DNA from: Ardenticatenaceae bacterium
GTDB taxonomy: Bacteria > Chloroflexota > Anaerolineae > Promineifilales > Promineifilaceae
DNA length: 64,000 nt
NCBI GenBank assembly: GCA_020634565.1
Contig: JACKBN010000004.1
Location: forward strand, 310,001 to 374,000
Direction of reading: 5' to 3'
The translations under genes were made by a program, and so were the position numbers. Under the pieces are notes generated by a model that saw only the letters and a list, made by a program, of their open reading frames with translations, had not been told where the DNA came from and did not search any database. Numbering within the stretch: position 1 is the first letter of the stretch; the number at the start of each line of letters is the position of its first letter. Of the stretch, positions 19,899 through 28,713 are shown piece after piece.

Positions 19899-21165
19899 AG
19901 TGCTGGAAGTGGAAATGACACGGCCGTTTCCCCCGATTCCGCATCTGGACCCGGCCCGTTACACGCATTTGCAAATTTTGGTGCGGCAAAAGCAGCGTCC
20001 CATCGGTTATGCCTGGATTGAAAACAAGTCGCCCCGCTTTTTGGCAGAAGATTATTTGCGGCACAGCATTGAGCAGCAGCTTTTTGCGGAGCTGAACCGG
20101 GCGGCATTGGCTGAGCTGTTGGTGGCAGAGGAAACGGCCGTTGAGCCGAATTGGCCGCATGTGACCGTGGCCATCTGCACGCGCAGCCGAGCGATCAGCA
20201 TGCGCCGCACGCTCGATTCACTGTTGGCGCTCGATTATCCGGCCGAGAAGCTGGATTTGCTGGTTGTAGACAATGCCCCGCCGGATGATTCCACGGCTCA
20301 GCTGATTGCCGAATTTCCCCACATTCGTTACGTGGTGGAGCCGCGTCCGGGGTTGGATTGGGCGCGCAATCGGGCCGTGCAGGAGGCGTTAGGCAGCATT
20401 GTGGCCTTCACCGATGATGATGTGGCTATTGATGCAAACTGGGTGAAAGCCCTGGCTCCGCATTTTGCCAACGAGGCGGTGATGTGCGTGACTGGTTTGG
20501 TGGCCCCCGCGGCTCGGGAAACGGCCGCACAAAACATCTTTGAAGATTACGGTGGGTTTGGTCGTGGCTTTGAAACGCGCTATTACACCATGGCCATGCG
20601 TAAAGTGTGGCGCTACTGGCCGTTGGGGGCTGGTATTTTTGGCACCGGCTGCAACATGGCTTACCGCAAATCGTTGTTTGACGAGATTGGCGACTTTGAT
20701 CCGGCGCTGGATGTGGGCACGCCTGCGCACGGCGCTGGCGACCACGACATGTTTTACCGCACGCTGCGGGCGGGTTTTATTTTGGTTTATGAACCCGCTG
20801 CCTTGATCTGGCATTATCATCGTCCCTCGTTTGAAAAGCTGCATGGCCAACTATACGATTTTGGTCGCGGCGTTTACGCATTCTGGACCAAAACATTTTT
20901 TACCGATGCCCCGATGCGTTGGAAAACGTTGCAATTTGCGCTGCTTTGGTACGGTGGCTGGTTTGGCAAGCGTCTGCTGCGCCGTTCCGGCTTTCCGCGA
21001 GGGTTGGTGCTAGCAGAGGCCATAGGTGCTTTGCGCGGGCCGCTGGCGTATTGGCAAGCAGTGCAGCAGGCGCGGCAGATTGCCCAGCGATATGAACAGC
21101 AGCAAGCTGCGGCTACGGTGCAGGGGGTGCCGGAACTGCGCACCACGACGGGAGAATCTGCCTGA
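19888..21165 (+). CDS. GT2 glycosyltransferase
   Basis: A 425-residue GT-A enzyme. An N-terminal segment of about 85 residues (AVKVLEVEMTRPFPPIPH...) is shared in style with the next gene. The GT2 core follows: VTVAICTRSRAISMRRTL, LLVVDNAPPDD, VEPRPGLDWARNRA, FTDDDVAIDA and HGAGDHDMFYRTL. The upstream frame reaches 19801, but ATG 19888 has GGAAGGAGA six bases before it and begins the conserved domain, so it overlaps the previous gene by 11 bases. It is in an operon with four other GT2 genes and a Wzm/Wzt exporter, so a role in a surface polysaccharide is likely. Confidence 0.9.
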   Translation: MAVKVLEVEMTRPFPPIPHLDPARYTHLQILVRQKQRPIGYAWIENKSPRFLAEDYLRHSIEQQLFAELNRAALAELLVAEETAVEPNWPHVTVAICTRSRAISMRRTLDSLLALDYPAEKLDLLVVDNAPPDDSTAQLIAEFPHIRYVVEPRPGLDWARNRAVQEALGSIVAFTDDDVAIDANWVKALAPHFANEAVMCVTGLVAPAARETAAQNIFEDYGGFGRGFETRYYTMAMRKVWRYWPLGAGIFGTGCNMAYRKSLFDEIGDFDPALDVGTPAHGAGDHDMFYRTLRAGFILVYEPAALIWHYHRPSFEKLHGQLYDFGRGVYAFWTKTFFTDAPMRWKTLQFALLWYGGWFGKRLLRRSGFPRGLVLAEAIGALRGPLAYWQAVQQARQIAQRYEQQQAAATVQGVPELRTTTGESA

Positions 21166-22493
21166 TGCCTACAAAGCTTGTCACGATTGATCTGGCACGG
21201 CCGTTGCCTGCCGAGGTTCCCAATGCCGCCGACTACGACGCGGTGTGGGCGATTGTGCTGCGGCATCAAATTCCCATCGGGCAGGTAGAGATTGACAACG
21301 GCCGTACACCCGTCCTCGCGCCACAACTGCGCCATGAAATCATGCGGCAGTTGGGCGATCTGCTGCTGCAGGGGCAGGATGCTGAATCCCCGCACTTTGC
21401 CATTGCCACTGGCTGCCAGCCCAGGCCCACCGCCGCACAGTGGGTCAACGAGCCAGAGCTGGAAGATTTGCTGCCGAGCTTGAATCCAGAATCTGGACAC
21501 ACGTTTTTCCTGAGCGTGGTGGTTTGTACGCGAGACCGGCCACAGGATTTGCGTATGTGTCTGGAAACGTTAGTAGCGCTGGACGCTGGCCGCCATAAGC
21601 TGGAGCTAATCGTAGTGGATAATAATCCGGCATCGGGGCAAACCAAAGCGGTGGTGGATGATTTTCCACAGGTGCGGTATGAGATGGAAACGCGGCCGGG
21701 GGTAGCATACGGCCGTAACAAAGGGCTCATTTCTGCGCGGGGCGACATCGTGGCGTACATTGACGATGATGTGAAAGTACCGGCGCATTGGCCCAGCCGC
21801 ATTTTGGCCCCATTTGCCGATCCGCGCGTGATGTGCGTAAGTGGTCTGGTGCTGCCGCTGGAGCTGGAGAGCGAAAGCCAGGAAATGTTCGAGAAATACG
21901 GGGCGCTGGGTCGTGGCTACCTGCCGCGCATTTTTGACACCCACTTTTTCCATCGCTCGGCTAAACATGTGGTGCATACCTGGGATTTGGGCGGTACGGC
22001 CAACGTCGCCATCCGCAAGACGGTGCTGGCCGATTCTGGTATGTTTGACGAGACGTTGGGGCCGGGGCAGCCAACCGGCGTGGGCGAAGATATTTACATG
22101 TTTTACCGTATCCTGAAGGCGGGACATATTTGTTATTATGAACCGGCGGCCTACGTGTGGCATAAACATCGCACCTCGATGGCGGCGCTGCGCAAGCAGC
22201 TGTACAACTACAACAAGGGGCAGACGAGCTACCAGCTCCGTACGCTGGTCACCGACGGCGATCGGCGCGCCATTCGGCAGCTTTTGTGGGATTTGCCGCG
22301 CTGGCATGTGGAGCGCATCTGGCGTATTTTGCGGGGCCGGGAGGATTATTCGCTGCAGCTGGTGTTTTTGGAAATTTGGGGCAATTTGGTGGGGTTTTGG
22401 GCTTTTTGGGAAGCGGTTGAGCAGCATCGTCGCTTGAATGGCCCGGATGCCAATCCCATTCAGCCGCGCCAGCCGCAACAGGACGCTGTATGA
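21165..22493 (+). CDS. GT2 glycosyltransferase
   Basis: A 442-residue enzyme built like its upstream neighbour. A leading domain (PTKLVTIDLARPLPAEVPN) includes a short strand-rich segment, then the GT2 core: LSVVVCTRDRPQDLRMCL, LIVVDNNPASG, METRPGVAYGRNKG, YIDDDVKVPA and GVGEDIYMFYRIL. The start ATG shares one base with the preceding stop (TGATG), and the stop overlaps the following ATG, so the genes are translationally coupled. The two paralogous neighbours probably arose by tandem duplication. Donor and acceptor cannot be deduced. Confidence 0.9.
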   Translation: MPTKLVTIDLARPLPAEVPNAADYDAVWAIVLRHQIPIGQVEIDNGRTPVLAPQLRHEIMRQLGDLLLQGQDAESPHFAIATGCQPRPTAAQWVNEPELEDLLPSLNPESGHTFFLSVVVCTRDRPQDLRMCLETLVALDAGRHKLELIVVDNNPASGQTKAVVDDFPQVRYEMETRPGVAYGRNKGLISARGDIVAYIDDDVKVPAHWPSRILAPFADPRVMCVSGLVLPLELESESQEMFEKYGALGRGYLPRIFDTHFFHRSAKHVVHTWDLGGTANVAIRKTVLADSGMFDETLGPGQPTGVGEDIYMFYRILKAGHICYYEPAAYVWHKHRTSMAALRKQLYNYNKGQTSYQLRTLVTDGDRRAIRQLLWDLPRWHVERIWRILRGREDYSLQLVFLEIWGNLVGFWAFWEAVEQHRRLNGPDANPIQPRQPQQDAV

Positions 22494-24310
22494 ACGAGTT
22501 TTTGCCGGTTTCGATTGTGACGCCTGCTTACAATGCGGCGGACACCATCGCCGAGACGATTGAGTCGGTATTGGCACAGACGATGCCACAGTGGGAGCTG
22601 ATTGTGGTGGATGATGGCTCGACGGACGAAACGGCCGTTATCGTAGCAGATTTTGCGACCAGGGACCCACGCATTCGTTTGCTGTGCCAAAAAAATCAGG
22701 GAGCCTGCCTGGCGCGCAATGCGGGTTTGGAGATGGTGCAGCATGAGTGGGTGATGTTTTTGGATGCAGACGATCTGCTTTTGCCGCAACATTTGCAGCG
22801 CATTACGGCCGTTGCCCTTAGCGATTCCTCATTGGATGCGGTACACAGCGGCTGGGCACGGCTCACCCCAGACGGTAACGTGTATGATGAGGATTACTGT
22901 CAGGAAACAGGCGATCTGTTTGCTTTGATGGCCTGCCGCTGCGCGTTTCCGCCGTTTACCTGCATTGTGCGGCGGCGGTTGGCGGCAGCGGTGGGTGGCT
23001 TTGATCCCAACGTCCGCTCGAACCAGGATTGGGATTTTTGGCAGCGAGTGACCCGGACTGGCGCACAGTTTGGTCGCGTGCCAGAGGTGCTGGGCTATTA
23101 TCGGATACGGGCTGGGTCTATCTCTTCCAGCAATCCTGAGACCTTTTTTGCCGATGGGCTGGCAGTTATTGCCCAAGGACACACCGCTGATGAGCGTATT
23201 GCGCATTTGCAGCCGGTGCACGCAAACGGCCGTAATCCCGCCGATATTTCTCAGGTGCGCCTGATGTGGGTTTGCTGGTCTGCCGGTCTGCTGCTGGGGC
23301 GGGGGGAAGATCCCCGTGTGCTGCTGGCGCAGTTATCTGACGATCATTGGCCTTCGTTTGACGCGTATGGGCTGGTGCACTGCTTGTTTCGGGGGGTAGC
23401 TATCGGCCGTGGGGAGACGTTTGACCATTGGCATGGGCTTTGGCCAGAACTGGAAGTGCCTGTGAAGCAATTTTTAGATGCTTTTGAGGCACAGGCGCAA
23501 GCACCGGATTTGGCCCGTTTGGCTCAGCGCCATCTGGAGCAGTTGATCATGAAACATTCGCAGAGGAAACGGCCGTTTGCCATTGGTGGCACCTGGGCGA
23601 TGGCGGTGCAGGTTGAGGAACCATTGCCTGCGCTTGAACCGCCGCCAGGAACGGCCGTTTGTCGTGTTGAGGTCTGGTTGGATGCAAAATATCTGGGGGC
23701 TGTGAATGTGGAAACGCCCCAGCAAATGGCTAGGGCAATTTCCGAGGAGTTTGCCTGGACTATTTTAGGCGATTATGCTGAACGCCATCTTTTGCCGCAG
23801 TTGCAGCTTGCAGTTGGAACTACGGGTGTTTCTGTTTGGCGCGATGACGTGCATCTGGCCACGCTGCCACCGACAAAACCGGAAGTGCTGTGGGAGATGG
23901 CATGGAACGAGGTGGGCTGGACGCTCTTTATGCAAGAAATTTGGGATCGTCCCTCCTGGCCCAATAGCTATTTTTACGATGTGGCGCTGCTGGAGCCAGG
24001 GGATCGGGCTGAATTGCAGGTGGAAACGGCCGTTACGCTCAACCTCGCGGATCCGTGGCCCGATTTGCTGGTGCGGGGTAAAGATGTGACCGCGACGCTG
24101 GCGGTTGCCGGGGAAGCTGTGGCTACCTGTACGCTGCCTGCTACTGACGGCCGTATTGCTGTCCACGCCCTGCGCGCCAATTTGACACAAGCGGCGGGTT
24201 TTGATTTGTGTCGGGCGGTGGTGCAATATGCGTTGTTGGAACGGCCGTTAGCGGACCCCACAAGCCTGCGCCAGCGTCTGCAAGAAAAGTGCGGAGGCAC
24301 GGGACGGTGA
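22490..24310 (+). CDS. GT2 glycosyltransferase with extra C-terminal domain
   Basis: A 606-residue protein. Residues 5-215 are a classical GT2 domain: VSIVTPAYNAADTIAETI, LIVVDDGSTDET, QGACLARNAG and the metal site MFLDADDLLLP. This is a different subgroup from the EPRPGL-type enzymes upstream. The middle is helical. From about 365 a strand-rich region with VCRVEVWLDAKYLGAVNVE and GVSVWRDDVHLATLPP carries no motif I recognise. Overlaps are ATGA at the start and GTGA at the end. The C-terminal domain could bind sugar or another enzyme of the pathway (inference). Confidence 0.87.
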   Translation: MNEFLPVSIVTPAYNAADTIAETIESVLAQTMPQWELIVVDDGSTDETAVIVADFATRDPRIRLLCQKNQGACLARNAGLEMVQHEWVMFLDADDLLLPQHLQRITAVALSDSSLDAVHSGWARLTPDGNVYDEDYCQETGDLFALMACRCAFPPFTCIVRRRLAAAVGGFDPNVRSNQDWDFWQRVTRTGAQFGRVPEVLGYYRIRAGSISSSNPETFFADGLAVIAQGHTADERIAHLQPVHANGRNPADISQVRLMWVCWSAGLLLGRGEDPRVLLAQLSDDHWPSFDAYGLVHCLFRGVAIGRGETFDHWHGLWPELEVPVKQFLDAFEAQAQAPDLARLAQRHLEQLIMKHSQRKRPFAIGGTWAMAVQVEEPLPALEPPPGTAVCRVEVWLDAKYLGAVNVETPQQMARAISEEFAWTILGDYAERHLLPQLQLAVGTTGVSVWRDDVHLATLPPTKPEVLWEMAWNEVGWTLFMQEIWDRPSWPNSYFYDVALLEPGDRAELQVETAVTLNLADPWPDLLVRGKDVTATLAVAGEAVATCTLPATDGRIAVHALRANLTQAAGFDLCRAVVQYALLERPLADPTSLRQRLQEKCGGTGR

Positions 24311-27300
24311 GCAGCTTAACGGGGAGGCGTCAATCGGCGGCGATTGGCTGGCGGGCGCAGCTGTTTAGCCTGCTGCGGTCTGAAGTGGTGCTGATCGCCA
24401 TCATTTTGCTGGGGGTGGCGCTTCGTTTTTACGCGCTGGGGGCTGAAAGTTTGTGGGTGGATGAAGGCACTTCTATTTCTGTAGCGCGCCTGTCGCTGCC
24501 GCAAATTTTTGCCGACCGCATTTACAAAAACCCTCCTTTTTACTTTATTCTGCTTCATTTTTGGATTCAGATTTTTGGTGATTCCGAAGTGGCACTGCGC
24601 TTCCTGTCGGCGCTGTTTGGTGCGCTGGCGCTGGGGGCAATGTACCTGGTCGGGCGTAAGCTGCTGGGCCGCGAAGGTGGGCTCATCAGTACCTTTTTGC
24701 TGGCGATTTCCCTGTTTCATGTGGCATTTTCACAGGAGGCGCGGGCTTACAGTTTGATGGTACTGCTGGTGCTTGTGTCGATGTGGCTCTTTTTACGGCT
24801 GCTGGAAAAACCGGACCGGTTGACGACGACGGGATATGTGCTGAGCAATGTGCTGCTGCTGTACACGCATTTTTACGGTGTCTTTTTTGTGGCGGTGCAG
24901 AATCTGTTTTGGCTGTATTTGTTCTGGCGGCAGCGCCAACAGGTTGCGCCCCGATTGGGTCAATGGGTAGCTATTCAGGGCGCGATTTTGCTGCTGTTTG
25001 CACCGTGGCTGCGTTATCTGCTGCTGGAAGTGCGCTCGATGCAGACGACGGGGGTATGGATTGCTGAGCCAACGGCCGTTACGCTTTGGGAAATCTTCTT
25101 TGGGTATGCGTCGGACTCGGTGCTGCTTTTGCTGTTATTTGCCGGGTTGGGGGGCTGGTGGCTGCTGTACGGCCGTTCCCCATCACCCCAACCAGAAAAT
25201 GAGTGGCAAACGGATACGGCCGTTGCGATGCTGCTGCTGCTGTGGCTGGGCGTGCCCATTTTGGTGCCGTTTATCGCCTCCCACTTGCTGGCGCCGCTGC
25301 TAATTCCCCGCTACACAATTGCCGCTTCTTTGGCATTTTACTTGCTGGTGGCCGTCGCCTTGCTGCGGCTGCGTTGGTCTTCGCTGCGAATTGGCTTGCT
25401 GCTGTTTATTGCTCTCGCTTCGCTGCTCGGTTTGAGTCGCTATTACGGCCAGATAGACAAGCAGCAGTGGCGTGAAGTGGCCGCGCTTATTGAGCAAGAA
25501 GGTCAGGCGGGGGATGCACTGCTGTTTCATCCTGGTGGTCTCAAAGATTCAGCCTTTGGCTATTACTACCAGCGAGACGATATGGTGCAAATTCCGTTCG
25601 ATTTATCCACGGATATTGCCACTTCTTTTACGGGTCAATATGAGGCTAAGCAGCTAGATAATCTGGCGCAAGAAGTGGCTGGCTTTGAGCGTGTTTGGCT
25701 GATTCAAGCCAACAATGAGGTGGCTGATGGCTCGCTGCCGGAGGCATTGGCGTCGCTGTACGCGCGGAGTGGGCAGTTTCCCTTTTTTGGGGTGACTCTT
25801 GGGCTTTACGCCAATGCGTCGGTGCCCAATCCTGAGCTGATTGCGGGTCCCACCGTGGTGCAGCAGGTTCGTTACCGGCTGCCAGAAGCGGGCGAGGTGA
25901 ATTTGGTGTGGGGGGTGGATGCGTGGCAAACGCTGCCCGCGCTGTCGCAGATGATGGAAACGGCCGTACAAAATAACCTCATGGTGACGCCGATGCAGCG
26001 AGATGGCGACAGCTTTGTGGCCGAACTGTTGCTGCCCGAAGCGGCTCAATTGGATTACGTCTTCCAGGTGACGGCCAACCAGCAGCAAGTGCCAGTGGAT
26101 TTGTGGGACACGCGTTCGGGGCAGGATTATCAGATTGCCGCTGCCCAGGGCGAGCCAGTGACGCAGGAAACATCTTTTAGTGCCGCTGAGCGGGATCGTT
26201 TAAACAGCCTCTCTTTGACGATGCAAGAGATTCGCTATGAACTGCCGGAGGCAACGGCCGTAAATTTGGTGTGGGGCGTGAACGGTTGGCAAAGTGTGCC
26301 TGCGGCTATCTGGCCTGCGGGCACGGTGCAGGCTGATAATTTGCAATTCACGCCGATGGTGAGAGAGGGAGACCTGTTTGTTGCTTCGGTGCCGGTTGCT
26401 GCAGGCGGCCAGCTCGACTACGCGTTCCAGACATTCATCCCGGTCGGGCAGCAGGAAGTTGAAGAATGGGACACCAACCAGCAGTCCGATTACCAGTTGG
26501 TGGCGGAGCAGAGTGGGGCGGTGGAAATACGGCCGTCTGCTTCCCTGTTTGGCTATCGGTTGCTGGCCCGGCAGCAGGGGCGTGAATGGTTGATGCTGTT
26601 GGGCGTGGGCGTGCTGCTGGTGGTCGGTGGTTATTTTACGCAGCGGCAGGTGCGCCGTTGGGACCGGCTCGCCTTTTTCAACTCGCGCCAATGGCTGCAT
26701 TTGCGTGACCTCATGCGGGTGATGGTGACCCGAGACATTAAATTGCGTTACAAAGGGTCCTTTTTGGGGATTTTATGGTCGCTGCTGAATCCGTTTGTGC
26801 AGCTGTTGGTTTTCAGCTTTGTGTTTCAGGCGCTGCTGCCGCTGGACATTCCTAACTATCCTGCTTATTTATTTTCGGGGCTGCTGGCGTGGGGCTGGTT
26901 CAACGCGGCGCTCATGTCTTCCGCCACCGTTATTTTGGAAGGGCGGGACTTGATTCGGCGACCCGGTTTTCCGCCAATTGTGCTGCCAGTGGTGACGGTG
27001 GCGTCTAATTTGGTGCATTTTTTGCTGTCGCTGCCGATTTTGCTGCTCTTTTTGCTGTTTACCCAGATTGTGTTGCAGCCGACGCTGTTCTGGCTGCCGG
27101 TCATTATTTGTTTGCAATTTGTGTTTACCCTGAGCCTGGCTTATTTTGTGGCTACGTTCCACGTGATGTTCCGCGACACGCAGCATTTAGTGAATATTTT
27201 CTTGCTGCTGTTGTTTTACCTGACGCCCATTTTCTATGATGCGAGCCAATTTTCGTCCCAAATTCAATGGCTGTTTCATCTGAATCCTTTGCTGATTTTG

Positions 27301-27447
27301 CTGGATGCGTACCGGGCTATTTTGATTTACGGCCAGCCGCCTGATTTTCTGGCGCTGGGGCTGCTGCTAGTTTTGTCGGTGGCGCTGCTGGCTGTGGGGT
27401 ATCGTCTCTTTTTGCAGACGAGCTACCGTTTTGTGGAGGAGCTGTAA
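24307..27447 (+). CDS. Fusion: GT39-like membrane glycosyltransferase, two sugar-binding-like modules, Wzm-type ABC-2 permease
   Basis: A 1046-residue protein from a GTG start that overlaps the previous stop (GTGA); the frame extends upstream only as a shadow of that gene. Residues about 20-375 are a polytopic GT39/ArnT-like glycosyltransferase with the catalytic acidic pair in ESLWVDEGTSISVARLS and the KNPPFYFILLHFW motif. About 376-510 is an exposed domain. Two similar modules at about 518-614 and 637-745 share a YRLPEAGEVNLVWGVDAWQ-like start and a LDYVFQV / LDYAFQT strand, resembling CBM20/48-type starch-binding folds. After one membrane segment (about 760-781), residues about 795-1046 are an O-antigen exporter permease (DIKLRYKGSFLGILWSLLNP). 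The Wzt ATPase starts directly after the stop. The fusion couples lipid-linked sugar transfer with export in one chain. The reading frame shows no break. Confidence 0.88.
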   Translation: MSSLTGRRQSAAIGWRAQLFSLLRSEVVLIAIILLGVALRFYALGAESLWVDEGTSISVARLSLPQIFADRIYKNPPFYFILLHFWIQIFGDSEVALRFLSALFGALALGAMYLVGRKLLGREGGLISTFLLAISLFHVAFSQEARAYSLMVLLVLVSMWLFLRLLEKPDRLTTTGYVLSNVLLLYTHFYGVFFVAVQNLFWLYLFWRQRQQVAPRLGQWVAIQGAILLLFAPWLRYLLLEVRSMQTTGVWIAEPTAVTLWEIFFGYASDSVLLLLLFAGLGGWWLLYGRSPSPQPENEWQTDTAVAMLLLLWLGVPILVPFIASHLLAPLLIPRYTIAASLAFYLLVAVALLRLRWSSLRIGLLLFIALASLLGLSRYYGQIDKQQWREVAALIEQEGQAGDALLFHPGGLKDSAFGYYYQRDDMVQIPFDLSTDIATSFTGQYEAKQLDNLAQEVAGFERVWLIQANNEVADGSLPEALASLYARSGQFPFFGVTLGLYANASVPNPELIAGPTVVQQVRYRLPEAGEVNLVWGVDAWQTLPALSQMMETAVQNNLMVTPMQRDGDSFVAELLLPEAAQLDYVFQVTANQQQVPVDLWDTRSGQDYQIAAAQGEPVTQETSFSAAERDRLNSLSLTMQEIRYELPEATAVNLVWGVNGWQSVPAAIWPAGTVQADNLQFTPMVREGDLFVASVPVAAGGQLDYAFQTFIPVGQQEVEEWDTNQQSDYQLVAEQSGAVEIRPSASLFGYRLLARQQGREWLMLLGVGVLLVVGGYFTQRQVRRWDRLAFFNSRQWLHLRDLMRVMVTRDIKLRYKGSFLGILWSLLNPFVQLLVFSFVFQALLPLDIPNYPAYLFSGLLAWGWFNAALMSSATVILEGRDLIRRPGFPPIVLPVVTVASNLVHFLLSLPILLLFLLFTQIVLQPTLFWLPVIICLQFVFTLSLAYFVATFHVMFRDTQHLVNIFLLLLFYLTPIFYDASQFSSQIQWLFHLNPLLILLDAYRAILIYGQPPDFLALGLLLVLSVALLAVGYRLFLQTSYRFVEEL

Positions 27448-28713
27448 ATGGATGCGGCCATTTCGGTGCAGAATGTGAGCAAAACGTTCCGCACGTACAA
27501 TCCCGAAAAGCCAAATACGATTGCCGAATTGGTGGTGAAGGGCGCGGCCCATTTGCGCGCTGAGGATCAATTTTGGGCGCTGCGCGATGTGAGTTTTGAC
27601 ATTGGGCACGGCCGTATGTTAGGCGTGATTGGCAAGAACGGGGCGGGCAAATCGACACTGCTGCGGTTGATTGGCGGGGTGGGGCGGCCTGACGACGGCC
27701 GTATTCAGATAAACGGCCGTATCGGGGCGCTGCTGGATTTAGGCGCAGGTTTCCACCCAGACCTGACCGGGCGGGAGAACGTCTTCATCAGCGGCGTTAT
27801 CTCTGGCCTGCTTTACCAGGAAATTGAAGAGCGTTTTGACTCTATCGTCGCCTTTGCCGAGCTGGAGGCGTTTATTGACAATCCGCTGCGCACCTACAGC
27901 ACCGGGATGCAGCTGCGGCTGGCCTTTGCCATTGCGGCCCACATCGACCCTGACGTGCTGCTGATTGATGAGGTGTTGGCCGTGGGCGATTTGGCGTTTC
28001 AGCGCAAATGTCTGGATCGCATTGCTCAGTTTCGCAAAAATGGGTGCACCATTTTGCTGGTGTCGCACGATGTGAACCAGGTGCAGGAGCTGTGCGACGA
28101 GGTGCTGTGGCTGCGCCAGGGGCAAATTGTGGCGCACGGCGAGCCGGAAGTGGTGGTGGGCCAGTACGTGGCGGAGATGAGCGATGAGACCAAGCGGCGC
28201 ACCCCTGCCGTGACGCCAACCATTCGCGCGACCTCTGGGGAACTGCTGCAAATCAATAAAAATCGGTTTGGCTCGCTGGAGATGGAAATTACGGCCGTTT
28301 CGCTACAAAATGACCGCGCGGAACCCATCACCGAAATTGAGAGCGGTGCCGGGGTGAAAATTGTGATGGAATTGGCTGCGGCAACGGCCGTTCAGTCACC
28401 TATTGTTGGGCTTTCCATCAGCCGCGAAGATGGCACCGTTTGTTTCGACACCCATACGCAGGCCGATGGGCTGCCGTTGGGTACCTGGGAGGGCAAAAAA
28501 GAGATTGCGTTGCAAATCGAGCGGCTGGATTTGAAGCAAGGTCATTATTTTGTCGATGTGGGCGTGTACGAGGCCAATTGGTCCCACGCCTATGATTATC
28601 ATTGGCACGTCTATCCATTGCTGGTCACGACGGGGGAGCGAGAGAAAGGGGTGCTTTCGCCGCCAACGCGCTGGCTGGTGAATACGGCCGTTTCTGCCCA
28701 TAAACAACGATGA
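27448..28713 (+). CDS. Polysaccharide ABC exporter ATPase (Wzt-like) with C-terminal carbohydrate-binding domain
   Basis: A 421-residue protein. Residues 1-245 are an ABC ATPase of the polysaccharide export group: Walker A GKNGAGKSTLLRL, the LLDLGAGFHPDLTGREN motif typical of Wzt/TagH, signature YSTGMQLRLAFAIA, Walker B VLLIDEVLAVGD and switch His in LLVSHD. Residues about 265-415 form a beta-sandwich domain like Wzt_C, which in O-antigen exporters recognises the finished glycan end. It starts one base after the stop of the permease fusion and overlaps the next GT2 gene by four bases. Together with the permease domain upstream it forms a complete Wzm/Wzt pair. Two ACGGCCGT copies lie 10 bases apart at 27695 and 27713. 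Confidence 0.93.
   Translation: MDAAISVQNVSKTFRTYNPEKPNTIAELVVKGAAHLRAEDQFWALRDVSFDIGHGRMLGVIGKNGAGKSTLLRLIGGVGRPDDGRIQINGRIGALLDLGAGFHPDLTGRENVFISGVISGLLYQEIEERFDSIVAFAELEAFIDNPLRTYSTGMQLRLAFAIAAHIDPDVLLIDEVLAVGDLAFQRKCLDRIAQFRKNGCTILLVSHDVNQVQELCDEVLWLRQGQIVAHGEPEVVVGQYVAEMSDETKRRTPAVTPTIRATSGELLQINKNRFGSLEMEITAVSLQNDRAEPITEIESGAGVKIVMELAAATAVQSPIVGLSISREDGTVCFDTHTQADGLPLGTWEGKKEIALQIERLDLKQGHYFVDVGVYEANWSHAYDYHWHVYPLLVTTGEREKGVLSPPTRWLVNTAVSAHKQR

Noticed and set aside
21606..22589. 327-codon open frame opposite two glycosyltransferase genes
   Set aside because: It crosses the junction of two confident GT2 genes on the other strand and has no motif.
24208..24306. Upstream ATG extension of the GT39-Wzm fusion gene
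   Set aside because: It lies inside the preceding glycosyltransferase in another frame; the GTG at 24307 with GTGA overlap fits the coupling seen throughout the operon.
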